Shown in pieces: positions 23,021 through 32,400 of a stretch of DNA of 64,000 bases. The notes under the pieces were generated by a model. It saw only the letters and a list, made by a program, of their open reading frames with translations. It did no database searches and was not told the origin of the DNA. The stretch is from Undaria pinnatifida (taxonomy: Eukaryota; Sar; Phaeophyceae; Laminariales; Alariaceae). The stretch is taken from contig JABAKD010000020.1 of assembly GCA_012845835.1 (NCBI GenBank), forward strand, positions 2,428,936 through 2,492,935. Direction: 5' to 3'. Within the stretch, counting starts at the first letter, position 1. Every line of letters starts with the position of its first letter. The translations under genes were made by a program, and so were the position numbers.

Positions 23021-23076
23021 TATGACTTATAACTAGCTCGCTCGTCGGGTCGCTCGTCGGGTCGCTCGTCGGGTCG

Positions 23077-23146
23077 ACCCGGTGGTCTAGCGGTACGGGC
23101 ATGTCCATGCATGTGGGTTGCGGTTTCTTTCCTATTTCTCGCGCGC
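23077..23146 (+). other. tRNA-like sequence (A-box plus worn B-box) inside hAT-like element 2
   Basis: GGTGGTCTAGCGGTACGGGC closely resembles a tRNA D-arm/A-box. About 35 nt downstream GGTTTCTTTCC matches 8 of 11 positions of the B-box consensus GGTTCGANTCC. The flanks do not form an acceptor stem, so it is a tRNA relic or a SINE head, not a working tRNA gene. Confidence 0.4.
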
Positions 23147-24298
23147 ACACCACATGGCATAATCATCAGCTGCGAACAATGCCGGTAAAAAATGCAGAGA
23201 ACACGACATACTGGGAAAAGTACGAGGGACCAAGGACCAACCAACCGACCGAGGAATACATGCTTTGACTCGTGACTTTTCGACTTTGACCCGTGAGAAA
23301 TGTCACGGGTCAAGTTAACGTGACCCGCCAGACGACCCGAATCTCGCGGGTCACCCGGATTTTCGCGGGTCGGGTCGGGTCGGGTCAGGAGGATTTCAAA
23401 ATCTTGCGGGTCGGGTCGGGTCGGGTCAGGACGAGTTCAAAATCTCGCGGGTCGGGTCGGGTCGGGTCAAGACGTCTCGAAAATCTCGCGGGTCGGGTCG
23501 GGTCGGGTCAAGACGTCTCGAAAATCTCGCGGATCGGGTCAGGTCAGGTCGGGTCAAGATGTCTCGAAAATCTCGCGGGTCGGGTCGGGTCGGGTCAAGA
23601 CGTCTCAAAAATCTCGCGGGTCGGGTCGGGTCAGCTGACCCGACCCGACCCGACCCGACCCGCGAGATTTGACCCGACCCGTGAAAAGCCCTGCAAAAAA
23701 CGGTGCCATGAGAATGCGACAGACAACATGACCACACGATACAGCGTCAGCATGACGACACGACACAGCGAAGCATAACGACACGACAGCACGCACGCAC
23801 ACGCACGCACACGCACGCACACGCACGCACGAGTTACAGAAACACAGAGAAAGGTATACACGCACGACCATGCACGCGTGTCTTACAGCAGCACGCCGCA
23901 GCGTCGACCCACCCCCCGGCTGACGCAAAAATGACTGCTGTGCAAAAATTGAACCAAAACATCACGATCGATCGACCGAAAATATAAGGACCGTTTTCGT
24001 ACTGATTTGCCATGTCGCACGATCCTTACTTTTCCTGGAAAAAAAAGTGCAAAACACGGCGCCATGAAGACACGGCAGACAGCGTGACCACACGGCACAG
24101 CGTCAGCATGACGACACGACACAGCGACAGCATAACGACATGACAGTCCATGGGCTAGATATGGACGCACGCACACGCACGCATACGCACGAGTTACAGA
24201 AACACACCGCAGCGTTAATGGCTGAAGCGCATACAGAGCACAGCAAATGTAGGAGCACGAGCACAAAAAACGAAGGAAATATGAAGTTGCAAACAGCT

Positions 24299-24560
24299 AT
24301 TTTAATAGAACTCACCCCCGAGCTTTCGCGCCCAACAGATCGTATGTTCCGGCAGCACCTCGCAGCAAAAGCTGCAAGCCGTGGCCCAGGTTAGCTTCAA
24401 TCCTGTCCATGCATAACTATCCGGGTAGCCTTGACAGGTTCGGGTGGTTGCTTTCCAGCATGATGAGCTGGAGAGCGCACCGAGGACAGTTCTCGGCCAG
24501 AGGGGTGCTGTTTCTGTTGTCACGAGGTGTACCTGGAACTTCGCCAGCAGCTTCGGTCAT
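24299..24560 (-). other. Possible orphan exon(s), minus strand
   Basis: On the minus strand a 32-residue open stretch MDRIEANLGHGLQ ... TYDLLGAKARG ends at a strong donor (CGGG then GTGAGT, near 24312). A second frame just upstream reads AENCPRCALQLIMLESNH, a single CxxC. The two are in different frames with no clear acceptor between them. I do not recognise either; this may be a gene fragment. Confidence 0.25.
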
Positions 24561-24842
24561 GGTCCGTCGTTGACTGCGGTCGGTCGTTGACTGCGTCGAA
24601 GTTGTCGCGGGTCTGCGGTCGGTCTTTGAATGCGTCGAAGTTGTCGCGGAGGGTGTAGCGTGTCGAACCTGTCTGCGTCGGTTTTGTCTCGGGGCTTTGT
24701 TTTTGTAGCGCGCAGGGGGCGCGTGCACCCCAACTTTTGGCTTGAAGAAGATGTCATCCTCAAGGTGAACGCCACACGAAGAAACCGGAAAAACAACTTA
24801 CGTACGTACGTGAAATAAAAAAAACTCTTCCGGGGATTTGTC

Positions 24843-24889
<47 letters not shown>

Positions 24890-24895
24890 GACCAG
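24843..24895. repeat. (CCAGAA)n hexanucleotide microsatellite
   Basis: Eight near-perfect ACCAGA units. On plus this reads as Pro-Glu repeats and on minus as Gly-Ser or Leu-Val repeats, all artefactual. Confidence 0.9.
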
Positions 24896-25350
24896 AACGA
24901 AAATATGCAAAACCCCGGGAATTTTTCTTATCCGCCACCGCCGAAAAAAAACAAAATCGAAACTTCAAACGCTTGCCACGCGCGATACACTGCACGGATC
25001 GCGCTCAAACCTCGCGCAAAGTGACCGCGCTGCTGATATGTGTCGACACCTGGGGCGCGCGGGCTAAAAGTGCGTGTACGAAGGGATATGATCGAAAGCA
25101 AAAAAAAAAAATCACAAATACACGTATACATGTGAGAAAATATGGGTTTTGTACGTACATGAGAAGTTTGACCAATCAGATCAATGCGGTAATTCATAGT
25201 CGTATGAGCGATAGCATTGGGTACACCTGGCCCAGCTGTGTAGGCGACGACCTGCACGCGGAGCGCGTAGGGGAGCAGAGTCAGAGCTACAGGTCCAAGG
25301 TGTTATACAGACTAGTTTAAGACTAGTTTAAGTTCGTGCACTCCCCGACG

Positions 25351-25515
25351 ATGGAGGAGTGCAAGTCACCGGAGGCTGAAGCTCTCGTGGCTGCTGCTGT
25401 ACGCGGTCCTAATCAGGCCGCCTCGGCTGCTGCGCGAGTCGAGGCAGAGGCTCATGCTGCTGTCGCTGCTATCTCCAACCCCCCTCTCCGGGCGGGGGGT
25501 TGCGCATTAATATAA
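25351..25515 (+). CDS. Short Ala/Glu-rich ORF (54 aa), unknown
   Basis: ATG at 25351, TAA at 25513-25515. The sequence begins MEECKSPEAEALVAAA and is an alternating Ala/Glu amphipathic stretch, then ends in a Gly/Pro tail where a different sequence seems to begin. It could be the 5' end of an ORF, perhaps of the LINE downstream, cut off by the later insertion of the 25917-26663 repeat, but nothing ties them together directly. Confidence 0.2.
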   Translation: MEECKSPEAEALVAAAVRGPNQAASAAARVEAEAHAAVAAISNPPLRAGGCALI

Positions 25516-25535
25516 TACAAGTTCGAAAGCAAAGT

Positions 25536-25588
25536 GCAAAATGAGCAATGGGCACCCGATGGGCACTTTTGCCCATTGCCCATTTTTG
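25536..25588. repeat. Perfect-looking short palindrome built on AATGGGC/GCCCATT
   Basis: AGCAATGGGCA, a CCGATGGGCACTTTTGCCCA centre and TTGCCCATTTT fold into a hairpin of about 20 bp per arm. A minus-strand frame (25469-25816, including LRLRKAEELSQASINN) reads through it; its protein-like look is not backed by splice sites or family motifs. Confidence 0.6.
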
Positions 25589-25916
25589 TTTAATAAATGC
25601 ATGTACGACATTGTTGATGCTTGCCTGTGAGAGCTCCTCAGCTTTTCTTAGACGTAGATTTTTGTCCTTTTCGCGATAACTGGCGATGAGGTCCACCCGA
25701 CGGCACGCAACTCCCTCATCGTTCTCGCAGACCTCTGCTCTGCCTACTCTGCCAAGGGCGGTCTCGGCCGTGCCCAACTCATCTCTCACGGGGCTTCGAT
25801 TTTTCCAGGATTCCATGCCCTTTTAGTCACATGTTTTTTGTTTCTATGATACACCCAAAACGCATTATTCAATATTCCGTTTTTACATGTAGACGACAAA
25901 CCCAGATTTATTATAA

Positions 25917-26663
25917 AAAATGAAAATACACTCCAGCTGTGAGATCGAATATTTTGCCGAAACTCATCTTTTTGCAAGCTGTGTGTGATACTCCGATCGC
26001 GCGTATTACGGGTCGTGTGTCCTCATTAAGGATATAGGTCGGCGACTCCCCTTGCAACTACAGTGTAGCTATCAGGGTCAACAGGGTGATGTTAGTCAGT
26101 CTGTGCGCGGAAACTATAAAACCCGTTTCTGAGGGGGACAAAATCTGACAGCTGTGGAAGGACATGCATCCGTTTATCAAGTGATCCTGTAAGTCGAATA
26201 ACCGGTTAGGGGTGGGGGGACGTGGGGGGCTGGTTTTGATCAAAAGGGAGCGGGGTTGGAGGGGGGGGGAAGGGGGGGGGGGGGGCGGACGGACGGGCAA
26301 TTTGTGCGTGGAAGCTATAAATCCTTCAAGGGGATAAATCTGACGGTTTAAAAAAAAAAAAAAAAAATTGCACCAGTTTATCATGGGGGGGTTGGGGGGT
26401 TGGGGCGGGGGTTGGGCGGGTGGGGCAGCTCAATCTGTGCGTGGAAACTATACATTTTTTTAAGGGGATAAATGTGACGGTTTTGGAAAGAATGCATCAG
26501 TTTATCATGTACATGCTTGGGTAAGTCGTACAATCAGCAAGTAGAGGGCGGAGTGTTCGAGGGGGTGGGGGTGGGATGGGGTGGGGGGGGTGGGGAGGTG
26601 GGGGGGGGGCGGGGGGGGAGGGGGGGGGGGGAAGGAAAGGGCTTAAGGTGCATAGAAGTCGTA
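25917..26663 (+). repeat. Dispersed repeat, near-full copy B
   Basis: Matches copy C (11129-11835, inverted) and copy A (2146-2450). Order: AAAATACACTCCAGCTGTG core; a GTGTGTCCTCATTAAG segment; GTAGCTATCAGGGTCAACAG; then three related modules, each with GTGCGTGGAA-like, CTATAAA-like, GGGGATAAAT/GGGGGACAAAAT and TTTATCAT/TTTATCAAG segments; and finally a G-tract of about 80 bp. Its right end lies about 80 bp before the LINE reverse-transcriptase reading frame. Confidence 0.88.
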
Positions 26664-26744
26664 TACCGGCTCCTTTTACTGCTGATACTTGGCTGACATA
26701 CACGTACATATACGAGTACGAGCACCACAATCACAGCATTCTTG

Positions 26745-28116
26745 TTCATGTTTGGGAAACGGCTGATGTCCCCCAGCGATGGAAATATGCTACCATCAAG
26801 GTCCTTCACAAAAACAAGGATCGTGTTGATTACGACATTTACAGGAAAGTTTCGCTTGTTGCCCATGCAGGCAAGGTACTGTTCAAATCGTCACGTTCCG
26901 CCTTAGAAACGACTGCGGACAAGGGGGAATCCTCCCCGAGGAGCAGTTCGGCTTCCGTTCGGCGCAGTCAACAGTGGACACACTGTTCGTCGTGCACCGA
27001 CTGCAAAACATCGAACTAGAGAGGAAAATCCCCTTTTACATATGTTTCATCAACCTGCAGAAAGCGTATTACTCTGTCGACCGAGAGCTACTGTGGGAAG
27101 TACTCGCACGCTTCGGTTTACCAGCCAAGATGCTTGCAGTTGTCCGTCAGTTCCATGACGGTATGCGGGCTCGCGTGCGTACGGACGACGGTGAGCACTC
27201 GGAATGCTTTAACGTCACGCGGGGGCTGCGGCAGGGTTGCGTGCTTTCGGCATTGCTGTTCAGCGTGCTTTTCGCCGCTGCGTTACACGTTGTCCTCGTT
27301 CGCTTCAGCGAGGGCGAAGGCATCGTGCAGAATCTCGTCCACCTCGATAACGATGGGGCTGGCAGAGTCAAGGAGCCGTTGGCATGTGTGCGAAGGGCCG
27401 TGTGGGGCATGCTTGTTGCCTTCGACGCAGGCATTGTCTCGAAATAGGCGGAGGGTCTTGCTAAAATGATGGCAGTCGTTGTGGCCGTCTTCGAATCGAC
27501 AAGCCTCGTGTTTTCGGAAAATATTATGGAAAACATGCTGCTGCAAACACGGGACCTTGCATCCCGGGCTCCACCGCTCGTCATCGAAGTAGCAGGACCA
27601 AAGCATAAGCAGACAATGGAGTATCTATACTTCGGCGGCGTTATCCATGAGGACGCTGACTTCATGATCGAGATCAAGCGACGGGTCCGGCTCATGAGGG
27701 CATGCTACAAGCGGTTCGGTCCAGAGCTATACGATATGACGACCGAGCGGCTCAGCCTGGGGTCCGCCTGCTGAAGGCGGAGGTAGTTGAGACTGCTGTA
27801 CGGGTGTGTGACGTGGAGCCTCAACACGACTCACGATGACGAGCTTCGAAAAGCGGATCACGAAGTTCTCCGGCGAGTCCTTGGCTTCCAGCGTCGTGCC
27901 AACCACACCAACCTTTTGTACGCCAAGGCCTTCGAGAGCATTGAGAACACCACTCGGAAACGGTGGCTCTTCTTCAGTGGGCAATGGTACGGCAAAACAA
28001 GGGGGCGACGACCTGGTCGGATGATATTTGCGCCGATAGCCGGCGGAACAAACCCGGGAAAAGGCGGGCCACCGAGCAACTGGCTCAGAACCCTGAGAGA
28101 AGTACCTTCATCCTGA
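26745..28116 (+). pseudogene. Non-LTR (LINE) reverse transcriptase pseudogene
   Basis: Pieces of a LINE RT run in order: [67 protein letters not shown] (the F/Y-x-D box); LRQGCVLSALLF (the GLRQGC box); VWGMLVAFDAGIVSK where the catalytic Y-A-D-D should be; then the thumb/C-terminal pieces MEYLYFGGVI, LYGCVTWSLNTT and LLYAKAFESIENTTRKR. The catalytic YADD has become V-A-F-D. There is a TAG at 27445-27447 and frameshifts near 26885, 27770 and 27790, so it is dead. It lacks its 5' end (ORF1/endonuclease) and shows no clear 3' tail. LINE RTs copy their own RNA at a nicked target in the nucleus. Confidence 0.93.
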
Positions 28117-29279
28117 GTGCGACTGGCCGGTCATCACATGAACACACAGATTGATGAAATTTATAATTAGCTGTTAGTATTGCTATTAGTATTGCTATTA
28201 ATAGTGGAAAGGCGTGTTAATTGAATGTATTTGCTGGTATATACAAGGGAGGGCGGTTGAAACCGGCATATAATGCCTCCTCATTGCTCGCGTGCTTGAT
28301 ATGCCAATAAAAACCATGCCATGGTATATTATCAGGTGCCGGTATATATGTAGTCTGATGGCCGACTCGAGACTCGAGCACTATTATTCGGCTGAGTTCG
28401 CACGAGAACTCCGCGCAGTAGAGTGGCTCCGGTACAATGAGAGATTAAGCGGGGCCGCGGTTGCTGTTGGTGCTGTGGCTGGTACTGCTGATAAATAAAC
28501 CATTTACAAGGATGCCCGTGGTGGATAAAACACGACGCACACCTAGGCCAAACAATACCACGAAAAAAGATGCTCTGAAAAATGTAAATATAATTCGAAG
28601 TGTGTAGATGATCGCCCCCGTTCCTACTATTACTACGCGTAGCCCAAGTCGGCGAGGGTGATATGGAACTTTTAGCGGCTTCAGCGGGAAAAAGTGACGA
28701 CCAAAAAACGACGATTACAGCACCAGCCACTGCTTGGTTGGGGATGATAAATTTGGGTGTGCCCGCACTACACAGCAGGACGTCGTACGTCGTGGGTGCC
28801 TCATGATCCTACTCGTACTCCTGCGCGCTCTCACTGCTCGTAGATGGTTGATGAGACCAAACCCATCAACGCTATCTCTGGGTTCCAAAATAGCTAGAAC
28901 AGAGAGACGAATGAGAAAAGAGGATTGTCGGTAGTGATAAACCACTTACGTTTTGCCGTTATTTTTGCGCGCGTGCCTCTCTCCCAAAAGAGGAGCAACA
29001 ACAGCCTTCCCACCGGGTAAGGTGGTTTCGGTGGTCAGGCGGAAAAACCACCTGGTACCAGTAGGGGTGGGCCGTGCGAATCGAAGCCTGGAGCTATGAA
29101 CGGCATGGACAACGACACGAGCAATCAGGTGACGCGCCGACGATGCGGACTTGTTTCGTGCCCAGACTTGGAAATTCCTTGCACGAGGTGTGCGTCTCAA
29201 TGTCGCTAAACCGTCGGGAGCAAGTTATTTTGGCAGCTCACTGTATTACACATATGCAGCCGTGCAAAGCATGCACAAT
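28117..29279. other. Intergenic stretch with no gene recognised
   Basis: The segment 28800-28895 (CATGATCCTACTCGTAC ... TGATGAGACCA) is repeated in diverged form at 36116-36180, so it belongs to the same duplicated region as the FAR1-like units. A short tandem TAGTATTGCTAT run lies at 28165-28205. No exon could be supported. Confidence 0.5.
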
Positions 29280-29446
29280 AGCGCCACCGATGCGACGCGC
29301 TTTGTCATTTCGAGCACATTTGTTGTTCTGTTACACTCGTAACGTCTAAACGGCGACGTCGCGCAGGCTGTGCTTCACGGGCACTGCGTTCTGCTTCGTA
29401 TACGCATAAACGACGCTGACTGCTCTTGCTCATGCGTGACGCGCAG

Positions 29447-32400
29447 GCAATGGTTGAACCGGCAGCAAGCGTCAACATCCAGCCCGGCGGTGTGCTTGAA
29501 CAGCCCGTGTTCGAGAGCGCCGGTAGCGCTGTGGAGCAGGTGACCGTACCACTTTTATCATGTATTTGCTGCTGTACTTGGCCTGCACATGTTATTGTAG
29601 TTGTTGCTCTTGGTTGTCCACTCTTTCGTCGATAAGGGGTGGTGGCGCCTGCAACTGCTGCCATTTTCACGCGCTAACTGCTCGCTCCCCCTACGTGTGC
29701 CTCAGGGCTTGACCGCGACGGCGCCAAGCCCTCAGCTCCAATCCGTTCATGTGCCTGGACAAACGGCCAACAACAGCAGCGGGGATTTCGGCCAACAGGT
29801 GAGGGGGTTGGCCTGTGCCGTGTTTTTGACCAGAAGTCCCTCTTCGGAAACGAGTTCGAAGTTGGAGTGACAACTTAAGTCTCACAGGTACGACACATAC
29901 CTACCTGCACCTCTGGGTGCGTTTTTGAGGTCGGGCGAAGCGGGGCTGCAACATGTGATTTTGCCGAGGATACATGGGCCTGCTGAACGTGATACGACTT
30001 GAAGTTTTGGGATATCACTCCTGTTCATATTCAAGCATGTTCAATAGCATGATAGGCTACGGCAGTTGCATCGCAGTGTTCCTCGGTACTACGTCATTTG
30101 CCGATGTCACCACCATTCCGGCGCTTCTTCTGTGCGTACTCGCCATAGCTGCCCTTCTGTCTGCATTGTACATGCGATTCTGTTTTTGAAGGCCAACGAC
30201 GGAAGCGCAGACTCATTACGGGCGGAGCTGGACGCCATCGTAACGGAGAACAGGGTGATTGATGACCTTGAGGAAGATGTGCGAAAAATCTGCGGTGTAC
30301 ACGGTGTCGTGCTTGCGGTGGGAGGGTCGCTACGAACGACCGACAAAACACGGAGGAGCGTGCTCATGCTCAAGTGCCGACACGGCATAAAGAACCGACA
30401 GGCTTCTAGGCAGGCCCTCCAATACGACGGTGAGATTTAGTACTCCTTTTGCGTCGCACAGGAAGCGGTGTCATGGCCGTTGGAAGCTTTTGGCGCCAGA
30501 AAATGTATACCCATCGTATAATGGACCCTGTGCTCAACTAACCACACACGTGTGGCTGTGTCCCGATCGAACGTGCTTCTGCTCATATCTGTGCTGCAGG
30601 GCCCTGTAAAATCCGACGCAAGTCCAAGAGCCAACGAACAGGGTGTCCATTCACGGTAAGCACCCCGGTAGTGCAGTAACATACTGCAGTTATTCGCTGT
30701 GCTCGTGCATGTGACTAAGAGCGGCAAGAAGCGGGAACGTCCCTGGGCCGAACCCCTTCTGTAATACTTTTACCGTGGCACCATACATGTATACATAGCC
30801 CTGCGTGAGGAATAGGACACTGTTCCTTAACGCTCGAAGAGTGGGGGGCTTACCCGTTGTACGGACAGAGCTGAGGTGGTGGGGTTACCAGCACATAGTC
30901 AAACACATCACATATGCGGTAAATATCAAGCTCCCTTGCCGGCCCATGGTATTTGCAGCGAGGCCCATGATATATGAGCCCTATACGGGCCGGCCAGCGA
31001 TCTGTACTCGCTCTATGACAAGCACAAGTAGGATAATCGTGTACTCGATTTTGATGTGTTGGGGTCCTTGGTTTGATTTGCCATTGGATACATCAAATCC
31101 CAGCTCTCAGCCATCTGGTCAAGGGTCCGATAATCGAAAGAGTCACCACCTTCGATCTCTTCCTTGAGTGCACACCTCCTTACGACCAGCGCTTCCAGCT
31201 CCAACATCCTCATCCGTTGGGACCTCTCCGATCTCTCTGCCAACGCTTTTAACCCCATCCTGAACTCTTGGATCTTGCCATCCTGCATGGTTAAAAAATG
31301 AGCCCTCAGCTTGCTCCGTTCCCGGGAGCAATCCTTCTTGCACAACACCCCGGCTTGTCGGATCAAAGTAATCGATTAATCGTGTTCCTGGACCCTCGAA
31401 GTGTGGCGGGCTTACCCGTTGTACGGACAGAGCTGAGGTGATGGGGGTTGCCAGCAGATAGTCAAATGCATCATATATACAAGGGCTCCGCTCAAGGAAG
31501 AATACAACTAGAGGTGAAGGCGGCAGAAAGAAGAGGCCCATGATTTGGTGCATCTAGCGATTTGATAATGCCAAGAGCTACTTACGCAGAGCTGATTGCC
31601 CTGTGCTGTGCTGTGTGTGCTTGTTGGCGATGTCACGTTCTGATCGCCAGTACGGATGTGCATTTTCGGAATAAAAAGGTGGACCGAGAGACCTGGACCA
31701 TGGTACTGCTGCTGCTGTATCTTCGAAAGAAAGTACAGCGCAGCACGGCACAGCACCGCAGGGCAAGACACGGCACCGCATGGCACCGCACGGCGCTGCA
31801 CTGATGAGCTATAGCTGGGCTGAGCCGAGCTGTGAGAGCATTTTTTTTTGTGATTCAACAACAGTATAGTACCTGGTACGTACAACAGTAGTAAGTAGTA
31901 CCGGTGGTATGATGACGATTCGAATGATACATGGCATGTACGAAAAGTACAGCAAAAAGCACGCAGCACGGAACAGCATGGCACAGCATGGCACGGCATG
32001 GCACGGCATGACACAGCGCCGCACAGTACCGCACCGCACGGCAGGGCACGGCCTCACACGGCACTACACAGCGCCACGCTGCTGAGCTAGCGCTGCGGTG
32101 CGCTCTGCTGAGCGGAGTCGAGCTGATGACGAATGCTCCAAGCTTACCTAAGCTGTGGGACCTCTGGTACGCTATGAAACTTAGTGCATCTACAACAAAA
32201 AAGCTGAAGGAAGGAATCAAGGAAAAGCTGGACAGTTCCGCAAGTACGGCACAGCACGGTGCTGCAGTGCTGCGCTATAGCTGGGCTGAGCTGGAGCTGT
32301 GAGAGCATTTTTTTTGTGATTCAATATTATAGTACCTGGTACGTACAACAGTAGTACCGGTGGTATTAATATGACACTTCGGATGTTACTTGGCATGTAG

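Larger units (their letters stand above)
21891..23693. mobile_element. Non-autonomous hAT-like element 2 with perfect 8-bp target duplication
   Basis: Left end CAGGGCTTTTCACGGGTC; the right end is its exact reverse complement (18 bp). CAAAAAAC flanks both sides directly (21883-21890 and 23694-23701), a perfect 8-bp duplication typical of hAT insertion. The paralogous satellite unit at 24049 holds one uninterrupted CAAAACAC at the same place, an empty site. Both subterminal regions (21905-22200 and 23300-23690) are direct arrays of about 38-bp units made of (GGGTC)3 plus a TTTCAAAATCTCGC-like spacer. The middle has a duplicated CAG-rich segment and a tRNA-like sequence. There is no transposase, so mobility would depend on another element. 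Confidence 0.88.
21249..24235. repeat. About 340-bp tandem satellite, 3.5 units, split by an hAT-like insertion
   Basis: Units at about 21249-21579, 21580-21890, 23694-24048 and 24049-24235. Each holds a CAGCATGACGA / CATAACGACAC stretch, a (ACGC)n or CACGCACG segment, GAGTTACAGAAGCACG-like or CTTACAGCAGCACGCCGCAG, GATCGATCGACCGAAAA, a GGACCGTTTTCGTA segment and a final A-rich GTGCAAAA. Units 2 and 3 are separated exactly by the 21891-23693 element. No credible coding function. Confidence 0.85.

Noticed and set aside
23020-23700. (GGGTC)n as ordinary satellite or as a CRISPR-like array
   Set aside because: Spacers are not unique and the array ends at defined inverted termini with a target duplication, so a transposon explains it better. 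No cas-like genes exist and the DNA is eukaryotic.
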